In this document: piece after piece, positions 1 to 13,111 of the stretch
Layout of the letters: each line of letters starts with the position of its first letter
Numbering within the stretch: position 1 is the stretch's first letter
Origin: Buddleja alternifolia
Lineage: Eukaryota > Streptophyta > Magnoliopsida > Lamiales > Scrophulariaceae
Reading direction: 5' to 3'
Length of the DNA: 64,000 nt
NCBI GenBank assembly: GCA_019426215.1
Contig: CM033403.1
Span: 37,254,733 to 37,318,732 of the forward strand
The notes under the pieces: generated by a model
Database searches by the model: none
Told to the model about the DNA's origin: nothing
The model's input: the letters and a program-made list of their open reading frames with translations, nothing else
Position numbers and translations under genes: made by a program

Positions 1-501
1 AGTGGATTGCCTCCAAGTGTTCGAGGAGAATAAGGACGTAGTTGGGATTACACCACCCAACTAACCTTACAAATATTGTGTCATTTACTTTTCAGTCAAT
101 TCTTTTATCTATCATATCATTGCATAAATTGATTAAGTAAAACACAATCAAAAGCTAAGCAACTAAGAAACCTCTTGTGACGCTAAAACTTTGAAGGAGA
201 AGACTCAAAAATTATTCTGCTGTGCTAACACTGATTAAAGAACTGAACGCTTAACCTACTTGGTCAAAGTATTCAAATCTTGAAGTCTAAGTTAACTTCC
301 TAAAAACAGTCTTCATCAGACGCTTCGCCAGAGCACCAATATTTTTAAGTGAACGCTTAAGTCAAGCGTTAGACACTTCAAGCGTCTCCCTTTCTAGCGT
401 CCAAAAATCTTTTAGTACGAAACATTTTGAAGTCGAAAAAGACTTCAGGGTCTATTCAACCCCCCCTTCTAGACCCTTTCGTATGCCACTTGGGACCAAC
501 A
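1..501 (+). repeat. 5' LTR, 3' portion only
   Basis: This segment aligns with 14519-15018 with 12 base differences and one length change in a C run (7 versus 6). It ends in CA at 501, immediately before the primer binding site. The rest of this LTR (about 1.18 kb) is cut off by the window edge, so the 5' target duplication cannot be checked. Confidence 0.95.
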
Positions 502-503
502 AG

Positions 504-515
504 TGGTATCAGAGC
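504..515 (+). other. Primer binding site, initiator Met-tRNA
   Basis: TGGTATCAGAGC lies two bases after the end of the 5' LTR and is complementary to the 3' end of plant initiator methionine tRNA, the usual primer for plant copia elements. Confidence 0.9.
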
Positions 516-604
516 GGTTAAAATTGAAATTTTAAAATTTCCAAGCATAACTGCTTGTTTAGATCCTTTTCTTTCAAAATCTAGTTGCGTTTAAAATTTT
601 CGAT

Positions 605-2796
605 ATGGCATTTGCTAAACTTCCCAAACTGACTGAATCAAATTCTGACACATGGAAAGTCAAAGCATTTACATATCTCTGTTCATGTGATGATGACATG
701 TGTGATATTATTTCAGATGGGCCAATCAAAATATACAAAGTTATCACAAGAGCGCCTGGAGCCACGGAAGAAACTCCCGATGGTTACGTTGAGAAACCAA
801 AACAAGAATGGTCTCCAGATGAGCGTCGAAGAGCTAATTTGGTCGTAACGCTCTATATACAGCTATTGGTGATAATGACAACTTATTTAATAAGATCAAG
901 TCTTGCAAAACTACTAAAGAAATATGGGATAAGTTGGTTACGATTTGTGGTGGTTCAGCTCAAATCAAAGAAAACAAACTTTCCATTGCCAAGGAAAAGT
1001 TTAACGGATTTAAGATGCTACCCAATGAAACTTTAGAGCAATTGGATATAAGATTTACAGCTCTAGTTACAGAACTCACATCGTTGGGAATGGATTTACA
1101 GAACCGAGAAATGGTGGTTAAAATCTTTAGAAGCTTACCAAGTAAATTCTTGATGAAGACAACCGCTATGAGAGAATCAAATATGCTGGATCTCCTAACT
1201 CCAGAAGACGCCTTTTCAGAGCTAAAAGCATTTGAGTTTGAGTTGAATTCTGCCAGTGATATTGTGAGTAGTCCAGTGATTGAATCTGGAGCGCTTATTG
1301 CATCAATCAAAGGTAAATCGGGTAATAAAGGAAAGAAATCAGATATCAATGAGGAAGAGGAGTTGGCTTTGCTGAATAGATTCAGGAAGTTCTTGAGATA
1401 TGAAAATAAAGGAAAAGGTCTTAATAATCAAGGACAAAGTTCATATCAAGCGCCTTTTCCTGTGCAACAACAGTTTCAAGCGCCTCAGTATTCTGTTCCT
1501 TCACCCCAAGCGTCTGTTCAATACCAAGCGTCTACTCAAAGTCTCCCAGCTCCAGTGGTCTCAAAACCACACATTGCAAGGTTAACAAATGAACAAAAGA
1601 TGAAAACTAATCTTTGTTATAATTACAGGAAACCAGGGCACTGCCAGGTAAATTGCCCTTATCCAAACGTATCCAAGCCCTCAAGGCAGGATTACTTGGA
1701 TAGAAACCAATTCAGGAGCAACCTTCGTCAACAAGGTTTGCTAGCAGAATCAGAACCAGCATCCGCACCTGAAGATTTAGAATCATCAGAAGAAAGTAGT
1801 GATGATGATGAGCCATTAGATGACTCAGCGCTAATATGTCTCATGGCCAGAGATGATGAAGCGTCTCCTGAGGTAATCAATGAATTATCAATTCCTCTTT
1901 CTTATGATGAATTAATTGACAAAGTCAAAGAATACTACAATGAATGTCAAGAAGCTGCCAAAATATATCAAAATGATCTCGATATTATTTCATCACTCAC
2001 AAGAGATAAAGTGACGCTCAGAGCAGAGTTGCGAGTTCAACAACAGTGCATTGAGAAGAACCAATTGCTTGAGAGTGAAATTATTCAATTAAAAGGTGAT
2101 CTTGATATAATAGTCAAGAGAGAAGCTGATTTGATCACTAGACTTGCTAAATCAGAGCAGCTCATCTCATCATTATCAAAAGCTTCTAGACAGTTGGATA
2201 ATGTGACTGAAGTAACCAGATTATTTGGTGAGAAGACCGGTTTAGAATGCGATAAACTCGATAAACAATCCAATCAATCTAATGTTACGGCAAACAACAA
2301 AGGAAAGGGTGTTATCTTTGTTGAAAAAGGTTCAAAAGGTCAAACACAAAATAAACCAAGTGACAATGATAAGAGGCCAAATGAGAAAGTCAAAGGTAAT
2401 TCAGGCAAGGGTAAGGCTAAGGGAAATGATTCACAAAGACGGGTTTATCCAAACGCTCAAAAGGCTAAAAATAAGACTGACCACTGTGAGTCAAGCGCTA
2501 AGCGTCCAGCACCAAAAGTGCAACCCAAGCCAGCGCCAAGGAAATATCAGCGTCAATATCCAAGACAGTCAAGATCATATTATCGATACTATGATGATTA
2601 TGATTATGACTATTATTATAATCGAGGATATTATTATACACCCAAAAAGCACACACAACACAATGTGAAACCCAAAAAGGCCAATATTCCTACAATGAAG
2701 ACGAGGCAAATATGGGTTCCTAAAGTTCTAATTCAAACTAACAATGTTACTAATGTTGAAGAACCCAAGCAACAATGGGTACCTAAACAGAAATAG
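605..2796 (+). pseudogene. gag of the SIRE element (frameshifted)
   Basis: Nucleocapsid precursor that would form the virus-like particle. Reading starts at ATG 605 and runs in one frame to about 840, after the motif RRRANL. It continues in another frame (ORF start about 934, homology from about 845), consistent with loss of one base near 840-850. The central part resembles the copia gag domain (IKENKLSIAKEKF, LEQLDIRFTALV). The zinc knuckle near 1612-1660 reads CYNYRKPGHCQVNC: the second Cys of CX2CX4HX4C is Tyr, so zinc binding is probably lost. Then come an acidic Ser/Asp/Glu stretch, a coiled-coil-like stretch (about 1900-2230), a Lys/Asn/Gly-rich stretch and a Tyr/Arg-rich tail (2545-2640). 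A TAG at 2794-2796 separates gag from pol in the same frame. Confidence 0.88.
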
Positions 2797-5700
2797 AACT
2801 TCCCTTTTTGATTGCAGGTACCTAGAGCTAGAGCCGATACATCTGTATGGTACTTTGATAATGGATTGTCAAGGCATATGACTGGTTCCAAAGATCTTCT
2901 GACCAACTATCAAGCTGTCAATGGTCCTCAAGTTGTATTTGGTGACAACTCCAAAGGTAAAACCAAAGGTATAGGTACTGTGCATAGGGGGAACATCATG
3001 ATAAGTGATGTTTATTTTGTTGAGGGTCTGAAGCACAATTTATTAAGCATAAGTCAATTCTGTGATAAAGGCTTTGAAGTTATATTCTCAAGTGACTATT
3101 GCTATATAAACGACGCTAAGACTAAGTCTACTAAATTGAAAGAAAAAAGAACTAACAACGTATATTTAGTAGATTGGGGTTCAACACTTGATAACAACCC
3201 AACATGTTTTGTTGCTAAAAGTGAATCTAAAATGGGTTGGTTATGGCATAGAAAAATGAATCACCTCAACTTCAAGACAATCTCTCAACTAATAAGTCAA
3301 AATCTTGTAGAGGGATTACCAAATGGACCATTTCATAAGGATCGTCTTTGTGACACTTGTCAAATGGGTAAACAAGTTAAATCATCGTCCAAGAGAAAAC
3401 CTCATCTATCTACCTCTAGAATACTTGAACTACTTCACATGGATTTGTTTGGACCAGTTCAAACGATCAGTGTAAGCGGTAAAAGGTATACTTTGGTGAT
3501 AGTAGATGATTTCTCTAGATTTAGTTGGGTGGAATTTCTTTCATCTAAAGATGAAACATGTGACAAGTTAACAACGCTTATTCGGCAACTTCAAATATTG
3601 AAAAATCTTAAGATTGCAAGAATAAGAAGCGATCACGGTACTGAGTTTACTAACAAGATTGTGGAGAAGTTTTGTGCAGAAAATGGAATACATCATGAGT
3701 ATTCAGCTCCCAGAACTCCCCAACAAAATGGTGTTGCTGAGCGCCGGAACCGAACGCTTAAGGAAGCCGCTAGGACTATGTTAGCAGAATCCAAGCTCGC
3801 TCCTAGATTTTGGGCCGAAGCGATCAACACTGCTTGTTACACTCAAAACCGCTGCATGATCAACAAACAACATGGGAAAACTCCATATGAACTATGGAAG
3901 GGACGTAAGCCAAATGTTTCATATTTTCACGTCTTTGGTTCTAAATGTTTTATCCATAATAATGGATCCCAAAGCCTAAAGACTTTTGATCCTAAAACGG
4001 ATGAGGGAATCTTTCTAGGCTACGCCAAGAATGGAAAGAATTTTCGCATTCTCAATAAGATCAAATCAAAGGTTGAGGAATCTATTCATGTTATTTTTGA
4101 TGATGCTAACCAAGAACCGAGTAAGGTTAATTTAGATGATGTAGGAGTTGAAGATCTATGTCATCAAGTGTCTAAGATTACTATTGATGAAGATACTGAT
4201 GACGATGATGAGATCTCAGTGCCACCTCCTAAGATTACTCGTGAGATTACTCTAGATAATCATGTAAGAAATGTTGATGATCATGAAGAGAATGATCATC
4301 AAGAGCACACAAGGAATTGTGAACTTGGAGCGCCTACGCAAGAAGGTAGTCAAGAGTATGTTCCTCAAGCGCCTGTTCAACCTCTTAACCCCTTCCAACC
4401 AGACAGATTATGGCTGCGTGATCATCCACCTGAGCAGATTATTGGAGATATTGAAACACCTGTTAGGACTAGAGCCGCTACGTTCAATGAGGCTATGTTC
4501 GCAAGCTTTCTATCTCAAATGGAACCTAAGAAAGTGGATGAAGCGCTAAGCAACCCAAGTTGGATTGAAGCTATGCAAGAAGAACTTAATCAGTTCGAAC
4601 GAAATAAGGTTTGGATGATAGTACCAAGACCAACTCACCAAGGAGTTATTGGAACTAGATGGGTATATAGAAACAAGATGGATGAGAACAGCATTGTTAT
4701 AAGAAATAAGGCCAGACTCGTAGCTCAAGGATATTGCCAAGAGGAGGGTATTGACTTTGACGAGACATACGCTCCTGTCGCTCGTCTTGAAGCAATTCGC
4801 ATGTTTCTAGCGTATGCAGCGTTCAACAAGTTCATGGTGTATCAAATGGACGTGAAGAGTGCCTTCCTGAATGGTAAACTCCAAGAAGAAGTGTATGTGG
4901 AGCAACCACCAGGATTCATTAACAATCATGGTAAGGGTATGGTTTACAAGCTAGAAAAAACACTTTACGGGCTTAAGCAAGCACTCCGAGCATGGTATGA
5001 CACTCTCCCTATCTTTCTTATTGGTAAAGGCTTTTCAAAAGGCAGCGTTGATACAACGTTATTTAAAATTACCAATAACGAAGACATTCTCTTAGTCCAA
5101 ATTTACGTTGATAATATTATATTTGGTTCTACTAACAAGCGTCTGTGTGAGAAATTTTCGAAAATGATGCAAGAACAATTTGAAATGAGCATGATGGGTG
5201 AATTAACTTTCTTCTTAGGACTACAAGTTAAACAACTCCCTAATGGCATATTTATTAACCAAGCTAAATATACACGAGATATGATTAAGAAATTTGGTAT
5301 GGAAAATGCATCATATTCAAAAATTCCAATGAGCCAAACGCTTAAGTTAGATAAAGATGAAAGTGAAAAGAGTTGATATTACTAATTATAGAGGTATCAT
5401 CGGTTCACTTCTTTATCTTACTGCCAGTAGACCTGATATTATGTTTTCGGTATGCATGTGTGCACGATTTCAAGCTGATCCTAAAGAATCACACTTAATT
5501 GCTGCCAAGAAGATCCTTAAATACCTAAAAGGCACACAGAATGTGGGCTTATGGTATCCTAGAGATTCTCCTTTTGAACTAATTGGTTACTCAGATGCAG
5601 ATTTTGCAGGTTGCAAAATAGATCGTAAAAGCACTAGTGGTACTTGTCAATTTCTAGATGATAGGTTAGTTTCATGGCATAGCAAGAAACAACAATCCAT

Positions 5701-6049
5701 AGCTACCTCCACAGCCGAAGCTGAGTATGTAGCTGCAGGAAGTTGTTGTGCACAAGTATTATGGATGAGGCAACAACTTAGAGACTATGGAATAATCCTA
5801 GGTCCAACCCCCATTCATTGTGATAACCAAAGCGCTCGAGCCATGACTCAAAACCCTGTTCTTCATTCCAGAACCAAACACATTGACATTAGATACCATT
5901 TTCTTCGTGACCACGTTCAAAAGAAAGATATCTCCATGCACTTCATTGGAACTGACAAACAATTGGCAGATATCTTCACCAAAGCACTCAACGAACAACG
6001 TTTTCTCACTTTGAGAAGTGAACTAGGTATAATTGATTTAAACGCTTAA
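2797..6049 (+). pseudogene. pol (protease-integrase-RT-RNase H) of the SIRE element
   Basis: Polyprotein for processing, integration and reverse transcription. The first open stretch, 2812-5376, carries in order: the protease motif, here WYFDNG (2851-2868) where D-S/T-G is expected; the integrase HHCC finger (HRKMNH ... CDTC); the D,D-35-E core ([24 protein letters not shown]); and the RT with [10 protein letters not shown] and YVDN at 5104-5115 instead of YVDD. A frameshift near 5365-5375 moves RNase H into another frame (5357-6049), with YSDADFAG, TAEAEYVA and HCDNQSA. It shares a frame with the end of gag across one stop. Loss of the protease Ser and of the second catalytic RT Asp indicates inactive enzymes. 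Confidence 0.93.
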
Positions 6050-6910
6050 TCATCAAGCATCATACTTTATTAGACATATAATTTAGGGGGAATCCACTTG
6101 ATTTATGTCTAAAATCCTCTTTGAAAAACAAAACAAATGGTACAAGTTATCAAATTTAGGGGGAACCTTAAAATTGTACTTGAACATAACTGTAAGCGTC
6201 AATGATCAAAATTTTCAGATGCATGATCATCAACGCTCAGTATTATTTTTGCATAAAATATTGGACGCTCAAACATAAAAAGGACTTTGACTTTAAGCGT
6301 CTATATTACAACAGTTATAATGAATACCAACCAATGGTATCAAGTTAAGCGATGAATCAAGTCCAATCAACTCTTAATATAAAAATATTTTCTTTACAAG
6401 CCATGCATAAAGTTTACAAACTTCTTTCGAAGTAGTGGGTAGACTCAAAAGTCTATTTTGTACTCTACTCGCACGCTTCTATCACATCAAACTGGCGGAT
6501 AATCAAAAGTTTCTTTTCAAAATGACGGTTCAGAGATAGCACATGTTTGTGTACGTGTCAGTGTACAAACGGGCGCGTGCATTACACTCTGAAAATGCCA
6601 AACGTTTTTAAAATTTTAACTCGGATGCCAAATCTTTATATATGAGAATTACCAAATGTAACTTCTCTCTATTACACAAATCTCGCGTCCGCAGTTAATG
6701 AATTTATGGCTGAGATTCATAGCTCGTTACACGTGTCTAAATCCTACCGAGACTAGAGAACACAAGTTTCAAAAATTCTTTACTGTGTCATTTAAAATAC
6801 AATTTCTGCAGAAAGACAATTCATTTTTACTCAAACATATCTGCAAACTTTATTCTCTTTCTCTCAAAGCAAAAGAAAATCTAAGTTCATCTCTTTCACT
6901 AAAAACAAAA
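6050..6910 (+). other. Spacer between pol and env-like region
   Basis: About 860 bp without a convincing reading frame. It contains two copies of a G-tract motif, TTTAGGGGGAA, near 6083 and 6158. Similar polypurine-like tracts are common downstream of pol in SIRE-type elements. The rest is A+T-rich with several AAGCG/CGCTT words like those in the LTRs. Confidence 0.5.
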
Positions 6911-8848
6911 ATGGCACCAAAGAAATCTTCATCTACTTCTGCTGAACTTACCATCAAGGTGACTGAAGGCCTTGTTGTCGACTGGAAATTTCTCTATGAA
7001 CAACCTCAGATCAACCTAACGGACATGATGGACATGGTTGTCAAGGCTGGGCTCAAACCATTCTTGACCCAATACTCATATATGTTTCCAACTGAAGTCG
7101 ATACCTTTTGGAAGACTGCTAAACTTTCAGAGAACAAGAAGTCTATCTCCTGTCTAATTCCTCTATCCAAGAAGGAGCCTCCCAAGGAATTTATCTTGTC
7201 TGCTTCCACCATTGCCAAGAACTTCAATCTTCCAAATGAGGGTGAGGCATTGGATTGCGTTACATTAAAACAGATCAAGGAAGCCTGGACAACCATGAGT
7301 GCGTACGACGATGTGCCCTACACTCAATACTTCGAAAAGAAAGACCTGGTGTCCAAATACCGGCTGTTGGCTGATTTCTGCAGCAAGATCATAGAATGCC
7401 GAGTGGGAACCTTTGATAAGGTGAACCCCGTACAATTTCAGATGATGACTGCTATACTCCTCAACATCAAAATCAACTGAAGTGAGTACATTTTTGGAAG
7501 GTTTCGGGACAGTCAAAGCGCCTCGAATAAACCTTATGAACTTATTCTAAGTGACATGTTGTACAAATCACAGTGTGTATACTCGTCTGGACTTCCGTTA
7601 AATAAGTCCAAGTTGTTGGGAAAAAGGATTTTGAATAATCTGTTCAATCCTCCAAAAATTGGTGGTGCTGCTAAACCACTTTCTGAGTGTCTGGAAGTAC
7701 GTCAAGCATCCGATGAGGAAGCTGAACGTCCAATTCCAGAAGAAGCCGTGAAGCGTCCGGCTGCAACAAAGAAGAGGGCTCCCAGAAAGCCCAAGGCTCA
7801 ATTTGTTCCTTCTCCTCAAAAGGACGATGAGGAAACCAATGAGGATGCTAAGGACAAGTTTTCTCTCAAGAGGAGGAAGCTGGAAGGGATCATCAAACGA
7901 ATAGACTTTGAAGAACCAGCTGCTGATCCTCCCGCTCCAATGCTTAAGCTCGTTGAAGGAGTCAACGTGAAGAAAATCTTCAAGCGTTCCAGGACTAGCA
8001 AGCGTCGAGTTGCTCCTGTTCCTGAAGAGCCTGAGACTGATGAGCCAAGCGCTCAAGTTGCTAATGAGCCAAGCGCTCAAGTTGCTGTTGAGCCAAGCGC
8101 TCAAAGTGTTGCTGTTGAGACAAGTTCTCAGGGTAAGTTTATTTCTTCCCACAACATTTCTATCCCTACATCTGTAGAAGATCCTGCTCTTATAGAGGAT
8201 AGTTCTTGTATTACAGCTATAGTTCCAGCAGCTGCTGAAGCGTCACCAAATGTCCTCCTGGATGTTGATATGACAGAAGTCGTCATTATCGCTAAAGATG
8301 TTGCCGCAGAAGTTGCTGCAATTGAAGCTGAGGAACCTGCTACTACAGAGGTTCAGACTTCCATCCCTGTTCAGGCTATAACAGAGGCACACTCAGAAGG
8401 TCAGAGTGTTGCTGAAGATGTTCCAGCGCCTAGACACTTCTTCAAACTCGACACGCTGAAGACGATTGATCATTCAATCAACTATTTGTCCCCAGCGCTC
8501 GAAGAAGATTTCATTCCTGCAGGATACAATGAAGAACGATACATTGCTGCTGAGAATGACATTGCTCTGCTGATTAATACTGACCGTCAAATCAGGGATA
8601 CAGTATTTAACGCTGCTTTAACAGAAATTGAGAGGAAGTATTATCTGGCCATTCAACTTGGAAAGACCCCTGGCCAAATACCATCTTCTGTTATTCTTCA
8701 ACAAGACAGGCAAGAAGGAAGAACACCTAGATGTGACATAGATCTGGCATATTATCTAGATTATGGCCACAGCAAACCAACCGGTTTCGCTTTAAGGGAT
8801 TACAGCATTCGTGTGTATGAGCCTGACACGCTAAAAGCTAACGTGCTA

Positions 8849-10736
8849 TGATAGCAAGTGCACTAGTCGTGTGTAGTAATAAATGGATTGTAAGTCCGGA
8901 TTATCGAACCTCAAGGACTTGAATTCTAGTTTAAGATTTGTAATGAAGTGAATAAACAAAGTAAGAATAAATTCAAATAAAATTTGTAAAGAACAAGAAC
9001 AAAGATGAGCAAGTGATTTAAAACCAATTATAAAGGGAGACTAAGGCACATGCTAGGTTCAAATTGATCAAATATACTTATAAAGGTTCTTGTTGAAGGA
9101 TTACACTTATATTGTTATGGTGAGAGCTCCGAGGGTAGAGAATAACCGATGTCTCGCGTATAAACTCCTATGCTTAGATCGTGATTTCCCAAATATTCCT
9201 ATCCGGAAATCTAACCACTAAACATGCATTAACGTACTAGAGTTCACTCGATTAGAATCGAACAACTTCACCCGGGAATCTTTACCTATGTCTAGGGCAA
9301 TTCCTCATTAGTTGCGGGTCATGATGTGAATTTCTTGCACCCTAAGTTAATTTTCTCCCGAAATATCAACCTAGGCATAAGATTCTAACATATAGTGATC
9401 AAGTATATGCAAGATAGGTAAAAACACAAATTCACATCACATAACAATATAAGTATAACCTCAACAATCATCTATTATAAGCATATATCACAATTTGACC
9501 TTACATGGCCTTAGTCTTATGAATTTAGTTCATGATAGATATTATGAAAAACAATAATGAATAAATACACATGTTCATAGACATGAATGAAATGAAAAGG
9601 CTATAAAAACTCCCTCTAATGTGATAGATGATGGCCTTTTGATTGGAGCTTCAATTCCAAGCTTTCTCCTCTTAGAATGATGAAGAATGGTGATGAATGA
9701 AGCTTGAGGACCGATTCCTCCTCCTCCTCTCCTCCAAGAATCTGAAATTGATAGTGAATGATGAAGAGTATGGGTTCCCCCTCCTTTTATAGCCAAAATT
9801 CCACTAAAGTATGCATTAAGAATTCCCATTAAAGTTCCCCAATGAGAATTCCACCTAAGGTGATGCTTAAAGTTTGGCTTTTAAGATTCCAACCAGCTAA
9901 AAAATGCTAAACTTTCGGCCCTTAAGAATTCCACCAAGCATAACCATGTGAAAACTTCAACAAAACACATGCATGCTGCCATTTTCTTGCTTTCCAGCGC
10001 AGTCTTAGTATTTTCCTCATAACATTCTCCACAGATCTCCAAATTGGATGATTCAAGTCCCCATGTTCAGAAAAAATATAGATCTACAACTTTACAGAAG
10101 GACATTTTGTCCAATTCCGTCGCTAAGTATACCTAAATTATGTTTCAACATGGAGGTTGTTTCTGATTTGGCGCCCATAAAGTAAATCTACCAAGAAACA
10201 CACTTATGACAACCCCTCAACACATGTGCTGAATTATGGCCAAAAGTGATTCTTACCCATCATATAATGCTGGAATTTAGGTTGAAAAGGAGTAACATTC
10301 GGATTATCCATGCCTAGGAATGACTAGGAGGGCGTTGGGGCGTATCCTGACACATGTACTTCTCTGTTCGGCGCAGCAATCGTATTTCCTTCACAATTAT
10401 CTCTATAGACATCCGATTTGGATGTTTCAAGTTCCCATTTGAAGCTAAGACATACATCTAAAACTTTGTAGAAGGAAACTTTGTCTAAGTCGGTCTCGAA
10501 ATGTACGGAATTATCGCTCGAATGTGGTAGGAGATGCATAAACCGCCTAGGTGTTGAAAACATGCTTGAACTTGTTTTGTACATCGTTTTTCTTCCCTTT
10601 TCTTCATGTATTCTCATTTATTACCTGTATTCACTTAACACACCTATTAAATGCAAATGTGACATAATTTAAGCAATAAGTGAATCCAAATCATAAGAAT
10701 TACGGTCTTAAAAACACGTAAAAACACCTCTTATCA
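8849..10736 (-). mobile_element. Solo LTR, probably Ty3/gypsy type, inserted in env-like region
   Basis: An 1888-bp non-coding block with ends TGATAGCA and CTCTTATCA splits the env-like reading frame exactly. On the minus strand it begins TGATAAG and ends in CA. It has a good TATA box (CTATAAAAGG, complement of 9783-9792) followed by a leader-like stretch, which sets its orientation. The minus-strand 3' end (ACTAGTGCACTTGC) reminds me of Athila/Tat gypsy LTR ends, but this is from memory. The flanks (TGCTA before, GAGCC after) are not a target duplication. It may have arisen by recombination between elements, or one flank may have been lost. Confidence 0.65.
9783..9792 (-). promoter_or_regulatory. 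TATA box of the inserted solo LTR
   Basis: On the minus strand CTATAAAAGG is followed by a G/A-rich, ATG-poor leader. It is the only strong TATA in this LTR and gives its direction. Confidence 0.5.
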
Positions 10737-13111
10737 GAGCCCCTTCGTCCGAGCTTTCTCAACCCATCAGAGTCCGTCTTGAACAGAGAAGGCTACACAC
10801 ACTTCCCTTAGACTGCTCATAGTGCTGAAAATATATCTTCAATCAATCCACTCGCCTATGGAAGAATAAAGCAATTCATGCCGGTGAGCATCTCGAATCT
10901 TTGACAAATTTGATTCAGACTGAAGCCGATGCATTTTTTGACAGTGTCCGGAATGCCAACTACCAACCTGATAGATATCGCTTTGAATCTATCAGAGATA
11001 TTCATCATGAAGGCATTCGTGCTATGGTCAATGCAGGAACAGACTACTGCATGAATGAAGTTAACTGGGTTGAAGCTTATATGGGCAACAAATATACATT
11101 CTCAGAGTTAGTCCAAGCTCCCCATCTTTTTGGCATAGGCATGCATGACAAGAAGCGTCAGTTCGCTAAGTATTGCCTCAAGAAGCGTCAACAGAGAGTT
11201 GGACCCGTTCTAAAGCTCCCAATCGTTAGACATCAAATTGAGCAGTGTCTGCGTCAAGAGATTCACAGATTATCCACTTCTCCTCTTCTGTTCAACGCTC
11301 AAGCATCTTCCAATGGTACCTCTTCTGTATCGTGCTTAAATTTTGCTCCGAGCCACTGCGAGGAGAATTTCAATCTGATGGTGAAGATTTTGACTCCCGT
11401 ATCTCTGTTCGATAAAATCTTCACTGCCAATCTTAGATCTTGGAACGGCTCAGTAATCAATTCATTTAAAGGATATCCACTGCTCCCGTCTATCCGCAAC
11501 GAGGTACTCGGTCATTATGAGTTTGTCCTCTCCCTGCTTGAAAGGAATCAAGAGCTGGCTCAAGCGATATATCCATACTTAGAAGAATACTATGCTGATT
11601 GTGTACCTGAGAATCAGCGTCTTACGTCTCTTCCCTCAGACTGCTTGATTGGATTTTCCAGACATTACTGCCCAGATTCAATCTTTTCCATCTGTCAAGC
11701 GCCGTCCAAAATCTTTCCGAGTCATGTGCTAGATATCATTGATCCAATGCACATCAGGGCCATTGATAGTCCCCTTCGCACATTCATTTCCGGTACTTGT
11801 ATATCTCGAACCAGACTCACTGAACTTTTGGAAGCTTCGTCCACCTTTTATGCCTATTTAGCAAACTGGAACTTTCAATTCGATGACTTTCGTCAACATG
11901 AGTCAGCGCTTGAGGAAGCACCTGCTAAGTCAGCTGAAGCGTTCACGTCTGCAGTTACAAGTATTCCAGCGTCTGCTGAAGAACTCGTTCAAGCGTCTCA
12001 ACCAGAGGATATTCCTGACGCTCCTGAACCCATTACCGATGATGTTGCTGATGATCTTTCTCTTGACATTCGAGGTACTGTCTTTGATCTCGCAAATCAA
12101 GTTCCCATTGACTCTCTCAAACACTCATCCAGGTTCAAGCGACCGGCTCCTCAAGCGGTTCATCTAGATGAGAGTCAATCTTTTGGTCCTTTGCTCAAAT
12201 CCGTTTTGGAGAGTATCAGTGCTCATGCTACTCAGAACGAAGAATCTCTTCACTGGATTAAAGACGATTTGGCAAAGATTGAGACTCACGTTATGAGCGC
12301 TCAAATCGCTCATATGCGTAGTTCAGCTCAAGCGGTTGTTGGTGAGTGCAAACAAGACTTTCAAGAAATGCATGATGCCACTCAAGCAAACCAACTTGCC
12401 ATGAAAGAAGAGCTTGAAAAGCGCCTAGAAACCCTTGAGACTTCTCTGAATGATGCTACAAGCGTCAAGCTTCTCGCCTTGCAGGAACGCTTCGACAAGC
12501 GTTTAGACGACATCACAGATTCTATGTCTCAGATTGCTCATTAGGTCAGCTTACTCACAGATCATTTCCTTAAGACTGATGATGGCAATAAGGGGGAAGA
12601 GAAGAAGAAAGGAGAAAAGAGGAAAACGTCTAGTTCAAGAGAAGAGCCTCCGTCTCCTAAGCGTCAAGTTTTTCCTTCTCCTTCTGCGCTTAGTCTCCTA
12701 TCTTGGATAACTGCTTCGAAAGTAAGCACCTCTGGAGCGCCTAGTAGTACACTAAAGGAACCTCCAAGAGCTTTATATCAAAATCTACCAATACCTACAA
12801 GAGCACTGCTTGAACAGTTTGACATCCCTCTTCAAAGACCATCTATGCCAGAACCTATAGATCTAAGAATCTTAGCTGAAGAGAGGAAGATGACTGACTT
12901 TATCCAAGCTTTTCGAATTTGCCTAAGGTATATGGGTATTAACCCAACTGATTGGGACAATCATTTTACTGCTTTCAAGAAGAGACAGAAAGAAGAAAAT
13001 AAGATTATAATCAACAAAGATCATGAAGCAATGATGACCTTGGAAGACAATCTGACTGAAGCTATCCGAGCTGAAATGCCCAAGCGATACAAAGTTAGAC
13101 CAAGACGTTAA

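Larger units (their letters stand above)
6911..13111 (+). pseudogene. env-like region of the SIRE element, interrupted
   Basis: Downstream of pol is a long region of coding character, all in one frame modulo the insertion. Part 1 (ATG 6911, MAPKKSSS) ends at TGA 7478-7480, where an in-frame reading continues at once (SEYIFGRF) into part 2, to 8848. Part 2 has basic KRP/KRR clusters and three 9-residue repeats of the type EPSAQVA (8041-8110). A foreign solo LTR occupies 8849-10736. Coding resumes near 10739, has stops at 10820 and 10826, is open 10901-12541, has TAG at 12542 and stays open to 13111. The 12200-12540 part is a predicted coiled coil. The position fits the env-like ORF of SIRE elements. 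I see no signal peptide or convincing membrane segment, so an envelope function is not supported. Confidence 0.7.

Noticed and set aside
9575..9829. 84-codon minus-strand reading frame
   Set aside because: It lies in the leader of the inserted solo LTR just after its TATA box; low-complexity Gly run and no recognisable protein.
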